From Orrella dioscoreae (GTDB taxonomy: Bacteria > Pseudomonadota > Gammaproteobacteria > Burkholderiales > Burkholderiaceae_B), in contig NZ_LT907988.1 in NCBI RefSeq assembly GCF_900089455.2, positions 2,294,001-2,358,000 on the forward strand: DNA of 64,000 nt. Direction: 5' to 3'. The notes under the pieces were generated by a model. The model worked only from the letters and a program-made list of their open reading frames with translations. It was not told the DNA's origin and ran no database searches. The position numbers and the translations under genes are program-made. Of this stretch, positions 48,995-56,735 are shown piece by piece (the stretch's first letter is position 1; every line of letters begins with the position of its first letter).

Positions 48995-49985
48995 ACGCGT
49001 CGTCTCCCTGGCTGCCCAGGACGATCTGGCCGCTCTCGGCCAGGCGGCGGGCGATCTGCAGGATCTTCTTCTGCTCGCCCTCGACCTTGGACATGCGCAC
49101 GGGGCCCTGGGCTTCCAGGTCCTCGCGCAGCGTATCGGCGGCGCGGCTGGACATGTTGCGCAGGAACTTGTCGCGCAGGTCTTCCGATGCACCCTTCAGG
49201 GCGATCATCAGCGTGTCGTTGTCGGTTTCCTTCAGGATGAGCTGGATGCCGCGATCCTCGACGTCGATCAGGTTGTCGAAGACGAACATCTCGTCGACGA
49301 TCTTCTGGGCCAGGTCCGCGTCGCGTTCGCGCAGGCTGTTGACCACGGCTTCCTCGTCGGCGCTGTTCATCATGTTCAGGATCTCGGCCGCGGTGCGCAC
49401 GCCACCCATCTTGCTGCGCTTCGCGCCCTGGCCTGCCAGCATGTTGTTCAGCACCTCGGTCAGTTCGCCCAGCGCGGCAGGCTGCACGCCGCCGAAGGTG
49501 GCGATGCGCAGCATGACGTCGTTGCGCAGGCGCTCGGAGAGCAGGGCCAGCACGCCGGCGGCGCGGTCGCGCTCCAGGTGGACCAGGATGGTCGCGATGA
49601 TCTGCGGATGCTCGTCGCCGATGAGCTCGGCCACCGTCGAGGCGTCCAGCCAGTTCAGCGAATCGATGCCGCTGCTGCCGTCGCCCGGATCCAGGATGTC
49701 TTCCAGCAGGCCCGCGGCGCGGTCGCTGCCCAGCGCCTTGGTCAGCACGGCGCGGATGTAGTCGTCCGAGCCCAGGTTGACCGCGATGAACTGGTCGGCT
49801 TCGTGGCGGAAGTCCTCCAGCACGTCGCTGACGGTTTCGCGCGAGACCTGCTTCAGGCTGGCCATGGCCGCGCCCATCTGCTGGATTTCGCGGGCGTTCA
49901 GATACTTGAAGACCTCGGCAGCGGCGTCCTCGCCGAGCGACATCAGCAGGATCGCGCTACGGGTCAGGCCGTCATTTGCTTCCAT
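48987..49985 (-). CDS. fliG: Flagellar motor switch protein FliG
   Basis: A 332-residue switch protein: LTRSAILLMSLGEDAAAEVFKYLNAREIQQMGAAMASL, then the middle domain ELIGDEHPQIIATILVHLERDRAAGVLALLSERLRNDVMLRIATFGGV with EHPQ, and the C-terminal torque helix domain (IVDEMFVFDNLIDVEDRGIQLILKETDNDTLMIALKGASEDLRDKFLRNMSSRAADTLREDLEAQGPVR) carrying the charged residues facing MotA. It overlaps fliF by 14 bases. Confidence 0.98.
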   Translation of the reverse strand: MEANDGLTRSAILLMSLGEDAAAEVFKYLNAREIQQMGAAMASLKQVSRETVSDVLEDFRHEADQFIAVNLGSDDYIRAVLTKALGSDRAAGLLEDILDPGDGSSGIDSLNWLDASTVAELIGDEHPQIIATILVHLERDRAAGVLALLSERLRNDVMLRIATFGGVQPAALGELTEVLNNMLAGQGAKRSKMGGVRTAAEILNMMNSADEEAVVNSLRERDADLAQKIVDEMFVFDNLIDVEDRGIQLILKETDNDTLMIALKGASEDLRDKFLRNMSSRAADTLREDLEAQGPVRMSKVEGEQKKILQIARRLAESGQIVLGSQGDDAYV

Positions 49986-51660
49986 CTTTCTCTATCCAGG
50001 TTCGAATGACGAGCGCCACGGCGCGCGGATCCTGGGCGGCCAGCTTGCGGGCCACCTCCAGGTTCTCTTCGTAGCGGCTGAGCTGGTGAGCCCGGGCCGC
50101 GGCGAGGGCCTCGCGGTCGGCGTCGAGGTCGACGGTTTCCTCGGCGGCTTCTTCCAGCACCGGGTCGATGTGGCGTCGCACCAGCGGGCGCACGATGCTG
50201 CGCCACAGCCAGATCAGGGCCAGGCCGAGGACCAGGTACCACAGCAGCTGCTTGGCCAGCGCGATGTTCTCGGGATCGCGCCACACGGCGACGACCGGCT
50301 CGTTGTTGGTGAACGGGCTGTTGGCCACGTTCAGGCTGTCTCCGCGCGCTTCGGAATAGCCCATGGCTTCACGCACCAGCGCGGTCAGCTTGTCCAGCTC
50401 TTCCTGGGGCAGGGCCTTGGCCTCGCCGTTCTCGTCGGCGCGGTAGTTCAGCACCACCGCCACCGACATGCGCGTGAGCGCGCCGGTGGGCTGCTTGACG
50501 TGGCTGATCGTGCGATCCAGCTCGTAGTTGGTGGTGTTGTCGCGGCGGTTGTTGGTCGTGACGGCCGCCACCTGGCCGGTGCCGGCCTGCTGGCCGTTCT
50601 GCTGGCCTTGTTGACCCTGCTGCTGTCCCTGTTGGCCTGGCTGGCCCTGCTGGCCGGGAGGCGGGGGCGTGACGATGGGGGCGACCGCGTTGGGCGGGGG
50701 CTGGTTGGTCAGCGCGCCGGGAACGCCCTGGGCGGGATTCACGCCCTGCTGGCTGGACTCGCTGGTCTGCTGGCTGCGGATGGAGGCCTGGCCGGGCTCC
50801 TGGTTCGGACGATAGACCTCGGAGGTCTGTTCGCGCTGGGCGAAATCGACTTCGGCGGTGGCCTGGGCATGCACGTTGCCATAGCCGACCAGGGGGTTGA
50901 GCAGGCTCAGGATGCGTTCGATGGTGCGCTGTTCCATTTCGCGGACATAGCGCAACTGGTCGGCGTCCATGCCGCGGCCTTCGCCGCCGGGCGAGGACAG
51001 CAGCTTGCCCGTCTGGTCGACGATGGAGACGTTGTCCACCACCAGTTCGGGCACGCTGGACGAGACCAGCCAGGCAATCGCCGAGACTTGCGAGTCGCTC
51101 AGGCTGCGGCCGGGATAGAGGTTCACCAGCACCGAGGCCGAGGGCGGTTGGCGCTCGCGCACGAAAAGCGACTGGCGGGGAATGGCCAGGTGCACACGGG
51201 CGCCCTGCACGGAGTGCATGGACTGGATGGAGCGGGCGAGTTCGCCTTCCAGGCCGCGCTGGTAGGTGATCTGTTCGGCGAACTGGCTGGCGCCGAAACG
51301 GGCGGTGTCGAGGATCTCGAAGCCGACGGAGCCGCCGCGCGGCAGGCCCTGGCTGGCAAGCTGCAGGCGCATCTCGTGCACCTTGTCGGCCGGCACCATC
51401 AGTGCGCCGCCGTTGTCGGCGAACTTGTAGGGGACGTTCATCTGCCCGAGCGCGGCCACGATGGCGCCGCCATCGCGTTCGCTCAGGTTGGAGAAGAGCA
51501 CCTTGTAGTCAGGCCCGCGCGTGAACAGCAGCGCGGCGACGATGACCGTCACCAGGGCGGCAGCGCCACCCAGCTGGACAGTTCGGGGCAGGGCGCGCAG
51601 CTTGTCCAGCAGCGGGAAGCGCGTGGCAGCCGGCGGCGCGGTGGCGACCTGCTCGTTCAT
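49972..51660 (-). CDS. fliF: Flagellar MS-ring protein FliF
   Basis: A 562-residue MS-ring protein with two membrane helices (LGGAAALVTVIVAALLFT and LLWYLVLGLALIWLWRSIV). The YscJ-like ring motifs include GQMNVPYKFADNGGALMVPADKVHEMRLQLASQGLPRGG and GELARSIQSMHSVQGARVHLAIPR. The periplasmic segment encoded at about 50570-50680 holds a Gly/Gln repeat tract (repeated GQQ). The C-terminal FliG-binding tail is short but present. ATG 51660 is where homology starts. It is the first gene of fliFGHIJK. Confidence 0.96.
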   Translation of the reverse strand: MNEQVATAPPAATRFPLLDKLRALPRTVQLGGAAALVTVIVAALLFTRGPDYKVLFSNLSERDGGAIVAALGQMNVPYKFADNGGALMVPADKVHEMRLQLASQGLPRGGSVGFEILDTARFGASQFAEQITYQRGLEGELARSIQSMHSVQGARVHLAIPRQSLFVRERQPPSASVLVNLYPGRSLSDSQVSAIAWLVSSSVPELVVDNVSIVDQTGKLLSSPGGEGRGMDADQLRYVREMEQRTIERILSLLNPLVGYGNVHAQATAEVDFAQREQTSEVYRPNQEPGQASIRSQQTSESSQQGVNPAQGVPGALTNQPPPNAVAPIVTPPPPGQQGQPGQQGQQQGQQGQQNGQQAGTGQVAAVTTNNRRDNTTNYELDRTISHVKQPTGALTRMSVAVVLNYRADENGEAKALPQEELDKLTALVREAMGYSEARGDSLNVANSPFTNNEPVVAVWRDPENIALAKQLLWYLVLGLALIWLWRSIVRPLVRRHIDPVLEEAAEETVDLDADREALAAARAHQLSRYEENLEVARKLAAQDPRAVALVIRTWIEKDGSK

Positions 51661-51788
51661 TGACGGGCCTCCGGGCGGATTCGGGAAGTCAGGGGACGCA
51701 TTGGAACGGGCGGGCGGGATCGCATGCAACGTGAATCTGATCAGACAAGCGTGGATTATGGCCGCGGGGACGCGGCCGGCAAGCGCCG

Positions 51789-51814
51789 AAAAGCCCGCTT
51801 TTTCCCCGCTATTT
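51789..51814. promoter_or_regulatory. Candidate FlhDC box A (fliF side)
   Basis: AAAAGCCC, 10-base spacer GCTTTTTCCC, CGCTATTT. The right arm is the reverse complement of AAATAGCG, the conserved half-site of the enteric FlhDC box (AAATAGCG-N10-CGCTATTT). The left arm is degenerate (4 of 8). It aligns base for base with box B. Confidence 0.55.
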
Positions 51815-51895
51815 AGGTCTATGGGTCTGGGCCGGGCGAGCGGTGGCGTTGGGGATGTGGCATCATGCTGCGCGCCTCTGCCCGGTCAAACGCCG

Positions 51896-51921
51896 AAATG
51901 TCGGGTTTTTTCCCGTTATTT
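51896..51921. promoter_or_regulatory. Candidate FlhDC box B (fliE side)
   Basis: AAATGTCG, 10-base spacer GGTTTTTTCC, CGTTATTT. The left arm keeps 6 of 8 consensus bases and the right arm is a full match to the AAATA(A/G)CG half-site read on the other strand. It ends 69 bp before the fliE ATG. Confidence 0.65.
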
Positions 51922-51989
51922 GAGGGATAGGCATGCCAGGGGACGGGTTAGCCTAGCTGCACTTGGCGTTTTCTACGGAATTTATTCAG

Positions 51990-52328
51990 ATGGCTATCCA
52001 GAACCTGTCTGGCATCGAAAGCATGCTTCAGCAGATGCGGGCCGCCGTGCGCGCGTCCCAGGCGGGGGAACTGTCGGCGATCAGCCGCGAGCCGAGCGCC
52101 GTGCAGGGTGGTTTCGCTGCCGAATTGCAGCGTTCCATCCGCAAGGTGTCCGATGCGCAGAATGCGTCGCAGGCCCAGGCCCGGGCCTTCGAGCTGGGCG
52201 CGCCGGATGTTTCCCTGAATGACGTGATGATCGATATCCAGAAGGCCAGCCTTGCGTTTCAGGGCGCGGTCCAGGTCCGCAACAAGCTGGTCTCGGCGTA
52301 CCAGGAAATCGCCAATATGGCGGTCTGA
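51990..52328 (+). CDS. fliE: Flagellar hook-basal body complex protein FliE
   Basis: A 112-residue Fli[72 protein letters not shown] is the family C-terminal region. It joins the MS ring to the rod. ATG 51990 gives the usual length; the frame extends 9 codons upstream without homology. Divergent from fliF. Confidence 0.95.
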   Translation: MAIQNLSGIESMLQQMRAAVRASQAGELSAISREPSAVQGGFAAELQRSIRKVSDAQNASQAQARAFELGAPDVSLNDVMIDIQKASLAFQGAVQVRNKLVSAYQEIANMAV

Positions 52329-52401
52329 ATGCTCGCAGGCGGTTTGTCGGGCGTGACCGGTACTTCCCTGTGGTCCGAGGCAGGGCGCTTGCCGGTGCGC
52401 G

Positions 52402-53580
52402 ATGCTTGACACCTTTACTCTGCTGGTCGTCTCGATTCTTCTGTTCGAAGGCCTTGGTGTCGTCCTGCTGCTGTGCTGGTTCGTGTCCCGCCGGGGCGGC
52501 TCCATGCTGCTTGGCCTGTGCGGCGGCATCCCCCTGTTGATCGCGCTGGGGCTGGTGCCCGTCTGGTATTTCTGGTCCGTCCACCAGATCAGCCTGCAAT
52601 ACCTGAACATGGCGCTGCTGGGCACGATGCTTTTCGTGCCCTGCGGCGTCCTGCTGCTGCTCACCATTCACTTCCTGCGCGCCGAGTCCATCGTGCGCGC
52701 CGTGCGCAACACGCGCAGCGGCCACAGCGTCTACGCGCTGTCGCAGGTGATGGACATGGAATCCCTGGAAGATGACCTGCGCGCCGCGATGCAGTCGTCC
52801 GACCAGCTGTTTGTGCATTACCAGCCCATTTTTGATTCCGCCTCGCGTCAGCTCGCAGGGTTCGAGGCGCTGCTGCGCTGGAACCACCCCGAACGCGGCC
52901 TGGTGCCGCCGATGCAGTTCATTCCCCTGGCCGAGCAAACCGAGCTCATCGTGCCGCTGGGCGCGTGGGTGCTGGAAAACGCCTGCGCCGAAGCCGCGCG
53001 CTGGCCCGAGTCCTGGTACCTGTCGGTCAACCTGTCGCCGATCCAGCTGGAGAAAGTGCAGATGGTGCGCGATGTGCGCACGGTGCTGGACCGTACCGGG
53101 CTCGCGCCCGAGCGCCTCGAGCTGGAAATCACCGAAGGCGTGCTGGTGGCCGCCGCGGGCGGTGAAATCTCACGCCTGGCCGAACTCCGGCGCGCCGGCG
53201 TGAAGGTCGCCATCGACGACTTCGGCACGGGCTATTCCAGCCTGGGCTATCTGCACCAGCTTCCTTTCGACACCATCAAGATCGACCGGTCCTTCGTGCG
53301 TGACCTGGAAACCGATCCGGGGGCCCAGGCGATCGTGGGCACCATCGTCGAGCTGTCCCGCCGCCTGGAACGCGAGATCGTCGCCGAAGGTGTCGAAACC
53401 GAAGGCCAGTATGCCGCCCTGGCGGCCTTGCAATGCCAGCGGGTGCAGGGCTGGCTGCTGGGCAAGCCGATGTCCGCGGAGGACCTTCATGCGACATTCA
53501 TCGAGCCGCTGACGCACAAGGAAGAAGAGGCCCGTTCGGCGAACTGGGAAGAAGGCATGGAACTGCCTGCGTCGAGCTGA
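52402..53580 (+). CDS. Membrane-anchored EAL-domain cyclic-di-GMP phosphodiesterase
   Basis: A 392-residue protein. Three predicted membrane helices (about 3-28, 38-58, 67-92) are followed by a complete EAL domain from about 125. EALLRW (155-160), NLSPIQL, ELEITEG, IDDFGTGYSSLGYL, IKIDRSFV, AEGVET and QGWLLGKP carry the metal- and substrate-binding residues, so the enzyme should hydrolyse c-di-GMP to pGpG. There is no GGDEF or recognisable sensor domain. It sits 73 bp after fliE and ends at a strong terminator, so it may be transcribed with fliE and lower c-di-GMP as flagella are built, relieving YcgR braking. Confidence 0.9.
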   Translation: MLDTFTLLVVSILLFEGLGVVLLLCWFVSRRGGSMLLGLCGGIPLLIALGLVPVWYFWSVHQISLQYLNMALLGTMLFVPCGVLLLLTIHFLRAESIVRAVRNTRSGHSVYALSQVMDMESLEDDLRAAMQSSDQLFVHYQPIFDSASRQLAGFEALLRWNHPERGLVPPMQFIPLAEQTELIVPLGAWVLENACAEAARWPESWYLSVNLSPIQLEKVQMVRDVRTVLDRTGLAPERLELEITEGVLVAAAGGEISRLAELRRAGVKVAIDDFGTGYSSLGYLHQLPFDTIKIDRSFVRDLETDPGAQAIVGTIVELSRRLEREIVAEGVETEGQYAALAALQCQRVQGWLLGKPMSAEDLHATFIEPLTHKEEEARSANWEEGMELPASS

Positions 53581-53612
53581 TGCCGCTGTGTCCGGATGAC
53601 GCTGCCAGATGA

Positions 53613-53642
53613 AAAAAACCGCGATGGCCATCGCGGTTTTTT
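53613..53642. terminator. Bidirectional terminator between the EAL gene and the methionine synthase gene
   Basis: A 30-bp perfect palindrome: A6-CCGCGATGG / CCATCGCGG-T6. The A and T runs on the outside make it a terminator for both convergent transcripts. Confidence 0.93.
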
Positions 53643-53688
53643 CATTTCAGCGGCAAGTCCTCGCGCGACCGCCGCGCCCGGCAGGGCA

Positions 53689-54717
53689 TCAGGCCGGCAG
53701 TTCCCCGCGGATGATCGCCGCGCCCGCGCTGAGGGCGTTCAGCTTGCCTCTTGCCACGTGGCGGGGCAGGGGCGCCATGCCGCAGTTGGTGCAAGGATAG
53801 AGCTTGTCGGCATCCACGAATTTGAGCGCCTTGCGCAGGGTGTTGGCCACTTCCTCGGGCGTTTCAATGGCGTGGGTCGCGACGTCGATGGCGCCCACCA
53901 TGACTTTCTTGCCGCGGATGAGTTCGATCAGGTCGATGGGAACGTGCGAGTTGTGGCACTCCAGCGACACGATGTCGATGCTGGATTGCTGTAGCTTGGG
54001 GAAGGACTCTTCATACTGGCGCCACTCGGAGCCCAGCGTCTTCTTCCAGTCGGTATTGGCCTTGATGCCGTAGCCATAGCAAATGTGCACGGCGGTTTCG
54101 CATTTGAGCCCCTCGATGGCCCGCTCCAGGGTGGGGACGCCCCAGTCGTTCACCTCGTCGAAGAAGACGTTGAAGGCAGGTTCATCGAACTGGATGATGT
54201 TCACGCCGGCAGCCTCCAGCTCCTTGGCCTCCTGGTTGAGGATCTTGGCGAATTCCCAGGCGAGTTTTTCGCGGCTCTTGTAGTGGCTGTCGTAGAGCGT
54301 GTCGATCATCGTCATGGGGCCAGGCAGCGCCCACTTGATGGGCTGCGTGGTCTGCTGGCGCAGGAACTTCGCGTCCTCGACGAAAACAGGTTTCTGGCGG
54401 CTCACGGCGCCGACGACGGTGGGCACGCTCGCATCATAGCGATCGCGGATCCTGACCGTTTCCCGCTTCTCGAAATCGACACCGCTGAGGTGCTCGATGA
54501 ACGTGGTGACGAAATGCTGGCGAGTCTGCTCGCCATCGCTGACGATATCGATGCCTGCCTGTTGCTGCTCCTGCAGCGACAGGCGCAAGGCATCCTGCTT
54601 GCCTTCCACCAATCCTTCTTCCTGCAGTTTCCAGGGCGACCAGAGTTTTTCAGGCTCCGCGAGCCAGGAGGGCTTGGGCAGGCTGCCGGCGGTGGAGGTG
54701 GGCAAAAGCTTTTTCAT
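53689..54717 (-). CDS. mesD: Core methionine synthase, MesD type (MetE C-terminal domain only)
   Basis: A 342-residue protein equal to the catalytic C-terminal half of MetE; the N-terminal folate-binding half is absent. The zinc ligands are recognisable: His211 and Cys213 (AVHICYGYG), Glu253 (SLECHNSH) and Cys312 (CTNCGMAPLPRHVARGKL). IIQFDEPAF is the conserved homocysteine-side motif. The adjoining DUF1852 gene points to the MesD family of folate-independent synthases described by Price and colleagues, which as I recall need MesX and oxygen and have an unidentified methyl donor. ATG 54717 starts the homology. The MesD assignment rests on the neighbour. Confidence 0.85.
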   Translation of the reverse strand: MKKLLPTSTAGSLPKPSWLAEPEKLWSPWKLQEEGLVEGKQDALRLSLQEQQQAGIDIVSDGEQTRQHFVTTFIEHLSGVDFEKRETVRIRDRYDASVPTVVGAVSRQKPVFVEDAKFLRQQTTQPIKWALPGPMTMIDTLYDSHYKSREKLAWEFAKILNQEAKELEAAGVNIIQFDEPAFNVFFDEVNDWGVPTLERAIEGLKCETAVHICYGYGIKANTDWKKTLGSEWRQYEESFPKLQQSSIDIVSLECHNSHVPIDLIELIRGKKVMVGAIDVATHAIETPEEVANTLRKALKFVDADKLYPCTNCGMAPLPRHVARGKLNALSAGAAIIRGELPA

Positions 54718-54745
54718 GATGAATGGTTCCGCGTATTGGGTGGGG

Positions 54746-55729
54746 TCAGACGGTGTAGTTGGCAGCCCATTGCTCGAGCAGGTTTTTATATGGCTTGATG
54801 AAATGCTCTTCCGTGAACTTTCCCTGCTTGACGGCAAGCTGGCTGCGTTCCTCCCGGTCGTAGACGATTTGCGTCAAGGAGTAGTCCGTATTTTTCAGGC
54901 TGGGCTGGTAGGCATTTCCTGCGGCGGAATTGGCGTTGTAGATCTCGGGGCGGTAGATTTTCTGGAACGTTTCCATCGTGCTGATGGTGCCGATGAGCTC
55001 GAGATTGGTGTAGTCGCCGAGCAGGTCGCCCGAGAAATAGAAAGCCAGGGGCGCCACGCTGCCTTCAGGCATGAAGTAGCGGACCTGCAGGCCCATCTTT
55101 TCGAAATACCGGTCGGTCGAGGAAAACTCGTTCTGCAGATACTCGACGCCCAGGATGGGGTGGCGGTTTTCCGTCCGCAGATAGGTCTTGCTGCTGGATG
55201 CGCTGATGCAGATGACGGGAGGCTTGCCGAAGTGTTCCTTGTAGGCGTCGGAGCGCAGGAAGTGCTGGAAGAGCTTGCCGTGCAGATCGCCGAAATCCTC
55301 CGGGATGCTGAACGCGGCCTTGTCGTTGTTGTGCTCGGGCAGCAATACGCTGAAGTCGTAGTCGCGCACGTAGGAAGAGAAATTGTTCCCCACGATGCCA
55401 TCGATGCGCTCGCCGGTCTTCCTGTCGAGGATGGTGGTCTTGAGGATCTCGATCAAGGGAAAGGCATTGCCCCCGTCCCCGGCCGCGAGGGTCATCTCGA
55501 CGGAGATGATGTCGAGCTCGACGGTGTAGCGGTCTGCCTTCGGGTTGTCCCAGCGCGCCAGGCTGTTGAATCGGTTGTCGATCATCCTCAGGGTGTTGCG
55601 CAGATTCTGCTGGCGGCTGGTTCCCCGCGCCAGGTTGGCAAAATTGGTCGTGATGCGCGTGCTGTCCGAGGGCTGGTAGTTTTCATCGAAAACAATGCTC
55701 TTGATGCTGAATGTGAAGTCTTGGCTCAT
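54746..55729 (-). CDS. mesX: DUF1852 protein, MesX partner of MesD
   Basis: A 327-residue soluble protein of the DUF1852 family: SQDFTFSIKSIVFDENYQPSDSTRITTNFANLARG, LRMIDNRFNSLARWDNPKADRYTVELDIISVEM and DYTNLELIGTISTMETFQKIYRPEIYN. No signal peptide or membrane helix. DUF1852 genes are found beside core MetE genes and are required for MesD activity; the chemistry is not known. It lies 28 bp upstream of mesD. The start ATG 55729 follows AATGAGCC-type context at the homology boundary. Confidence 0.85.
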   Translation of the reverse strand: MSQDFTFSIKSIVFDENYQPSDSTRITTNFANLARGTSRQQNLRNTLRMIDNRFNSLARWDNPKADRYTVELDIISVEMTLAAGDGGNAFPLIEILKTTILDRKTGERIDGIVGNNFSSYVRDYDFSVLLPEHNNDKAAFSIPEDFGDLHGKLFQHFLRSDAYKEHFGKPPVICISASSSKTYLRTENRHPILGVEYLQNEFSSTDRYFEKMGLQVRYFMPEGSVAPLAFYFSGDLLGDYTNLELIGTISTMETFQKIYRPEIYNANSAAGNAYQPSLKNTDYSLTQIVYDREERSQLAVKQGKFTEEHFIKPYKNLLEQWAANYTV

Positions 55730-55799
55730 TGTGGGTGTCTTGATTTCTACGAAAACTTGAATGATTCGGCTGCCTGGCGGCGGCCGCATGGCGCTTGCT

Positions 55800-56381
55800 T
55801 CAGGCCGCAACCGCCATCCCGGGCGTGGCGGACAGCGTCTGGCGTGCCAAGTCGATCACCGGCAGCGCGCGCTGGACCGCCAGGTCGGCGCGCTGGATCA
55901 GGGCCTCGTCCCGCAGGCGGTAGTCGGTGAAATCCTTGTCGGTCGCATACACGCCCAGCGGCAAGGTGCGTGCCTGGAAGAAGCTGAACAGCGGCCGCAG
56001 CTGGTGATCGATCATCAGGGCGTGGCGCTCGCTGCCGCCGGTGGCCGCCAGCAGGACGGGCTTGTCGACCAGGGCATCCTGGTGGATGAAGTCGAAGAAG
56101 TGCTTGAACAGCCCCGTGTAGGTGCCACGGAATACCGGCGTCGTCACCACCAGGACGTCAGCCTGTTCGACGGCGGCAAGTTCCCGCTCCACGGCATCGG
56201 GCAACTGCGGGCGCCAGGTCGCGCCGGCAAACTGCAGCGCGAGCTGGCCCAGCTCGATCAGGCGTTGTTCGCAGGGCGCTTCGCGGCCGATCAGGTCCAG
56301 CAGGTGCGCGGCCAGGGCCGCGGCCTTGGACGGGCGCTGCAGCCCGCCGGAAACAGCGACTAAACGGAGGGGGCGTGTCAT
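55800..56381 (-). CDS. NAD(P)H-dependent FMN reductase (MsuE/SsuE-like)
   Basis: A 193-residue flavodoxin-like reductase: RLVAVSGGLQRPSKAAALAAHLLDLI at the FMN phosphate site, QADVLVVTTPVFRGTYTGLFKHFFDFIHQDALVDKPVLLAATGGSERHALMIDHQLRPLFSFFQA in the core. It resembles the reductases that supply FMNH2 to two-component monooxygenases such as SsuD/MsuD. It is the first gene of the mesX-mesD operon, 70 bp before mesX, suggesting that reduced flavin takes part in the oxygen-dependent reaction; that step is inference. Confidence 0.85.
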   Translation of the reverse strand: MTRPLRLVAVSGGLQRPSKAAALAAHLLDLIGREAPCEQRLIELGQLALQFAGATWRPQLPDAVERELAAVEQADVLVVTTPVFRGTYTGLFKHFFDFIHQDALVDKPVLLAATGGSERHALMIDHQLRPLFSFFQARTLPLGVYATDKDFTDYRLRDEALIQRADLAVQRALPVIDLARQTLSATPGMAVAA

Positions 56382-56686
56382 GGTTGCTTCTCTGGGGAGT
56401 GGCTGGCGTGTGCAGGCGCTCGCGCACGCAAGGTCATGGCTTCGGCGGTTGGGTCGGCGGGGTGGGCCGGGCGATCTGGCGGGCGGTGCGCCACCTTGCC
56501 TCGGGGGGATGCTTCCTGCGGCCAGCGCGCGTTCAGCTTGTCCGCGGCGCCCGGCGCGACCGTGAGCAGCCAGCGTTCAACGCAGGCACCTGCTCTGGCG
56601 CATCGGTAAGGTGAGGGGGTTGATGAGGGTCAAGGCATGCTCTGAAAAACGCGAATATGGGAGCAGATGCTAGACAGGTGGGGTGA

Positions 56687-56709
56687 TGAAGTAAAATGGT
56701 TTTATTTCA
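56687..56709. promoter_or_regulatory. Inverted repeat upstream of the LysR gene
   Basis: TGAAGTAAAA, TGG, TTTTATTTCA: two 10-base arms with a single mismatch, centred 38 bp before the LysR start. A typical size and place for a LysR-type dimer site that could serve both divergent operons. Confidence 0.6.
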
Positions 56710-56717
56710 CAAATCCA

Positions 56718-56730
56718 TGAATCTGGATCA
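56718..56730. promoter_or_regulatory. MetR-box-like site
   Basis: TGAATCTGGATCA matches the E. coli MetR consensus TGAANNTNNTTCA at 8 of 9 fixed bases. It ends 5 bases before the regulator's ATG, where binding would suit autorepression. Confidence 0.4.
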
Positions 56731-56735
56731 TACAA

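Larger units (their letters stand above)
51661..51989. promoter_or_regulatory. Divergent fliF/fliE control region (no gene)
   Basis: 329 bp between two class-2 operons with no plausible gene. It contains two direct copies of a roughly 34-bp element (51784-51817 and 51891-51924, both starting CGCCGAAA) whose cores look like FlhDC boxes; these are listed separately. Clear -10 sequences are not obvious to me. Confidence 0.7.
56382..56735. promoter_or_regulatory. Divergent control region of the methionine island (no gene)
   Basis: 354 bp between the FMN reductase and the LysR gene. I saw no plausible gene and no riboswitch I recognise. The LysR-proximal 60 bp is AT-rich and holds two operator-like elements (56687-56709 and 56718-56730). 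The rest is GC-rich and featureless to me. Confidence 0.6.

Noticed and set aside
51784-51924. The two repeats between fliF and fliE as the start of a CRISPR or insertion-sequence end
   Set aside because: Only two imperfect direct copies, 107 bp apart, with no further units, target duplication or transposase; the half-site match to FlhDC boxes explains them better.
56382-56640. Possible cobalamin or SAM riboswitch upstream of the mes operon
   Set aside because: I could not find the conserved core of any methionine-related riboswitch class I know; a covariance-model search of this segment would settle it.
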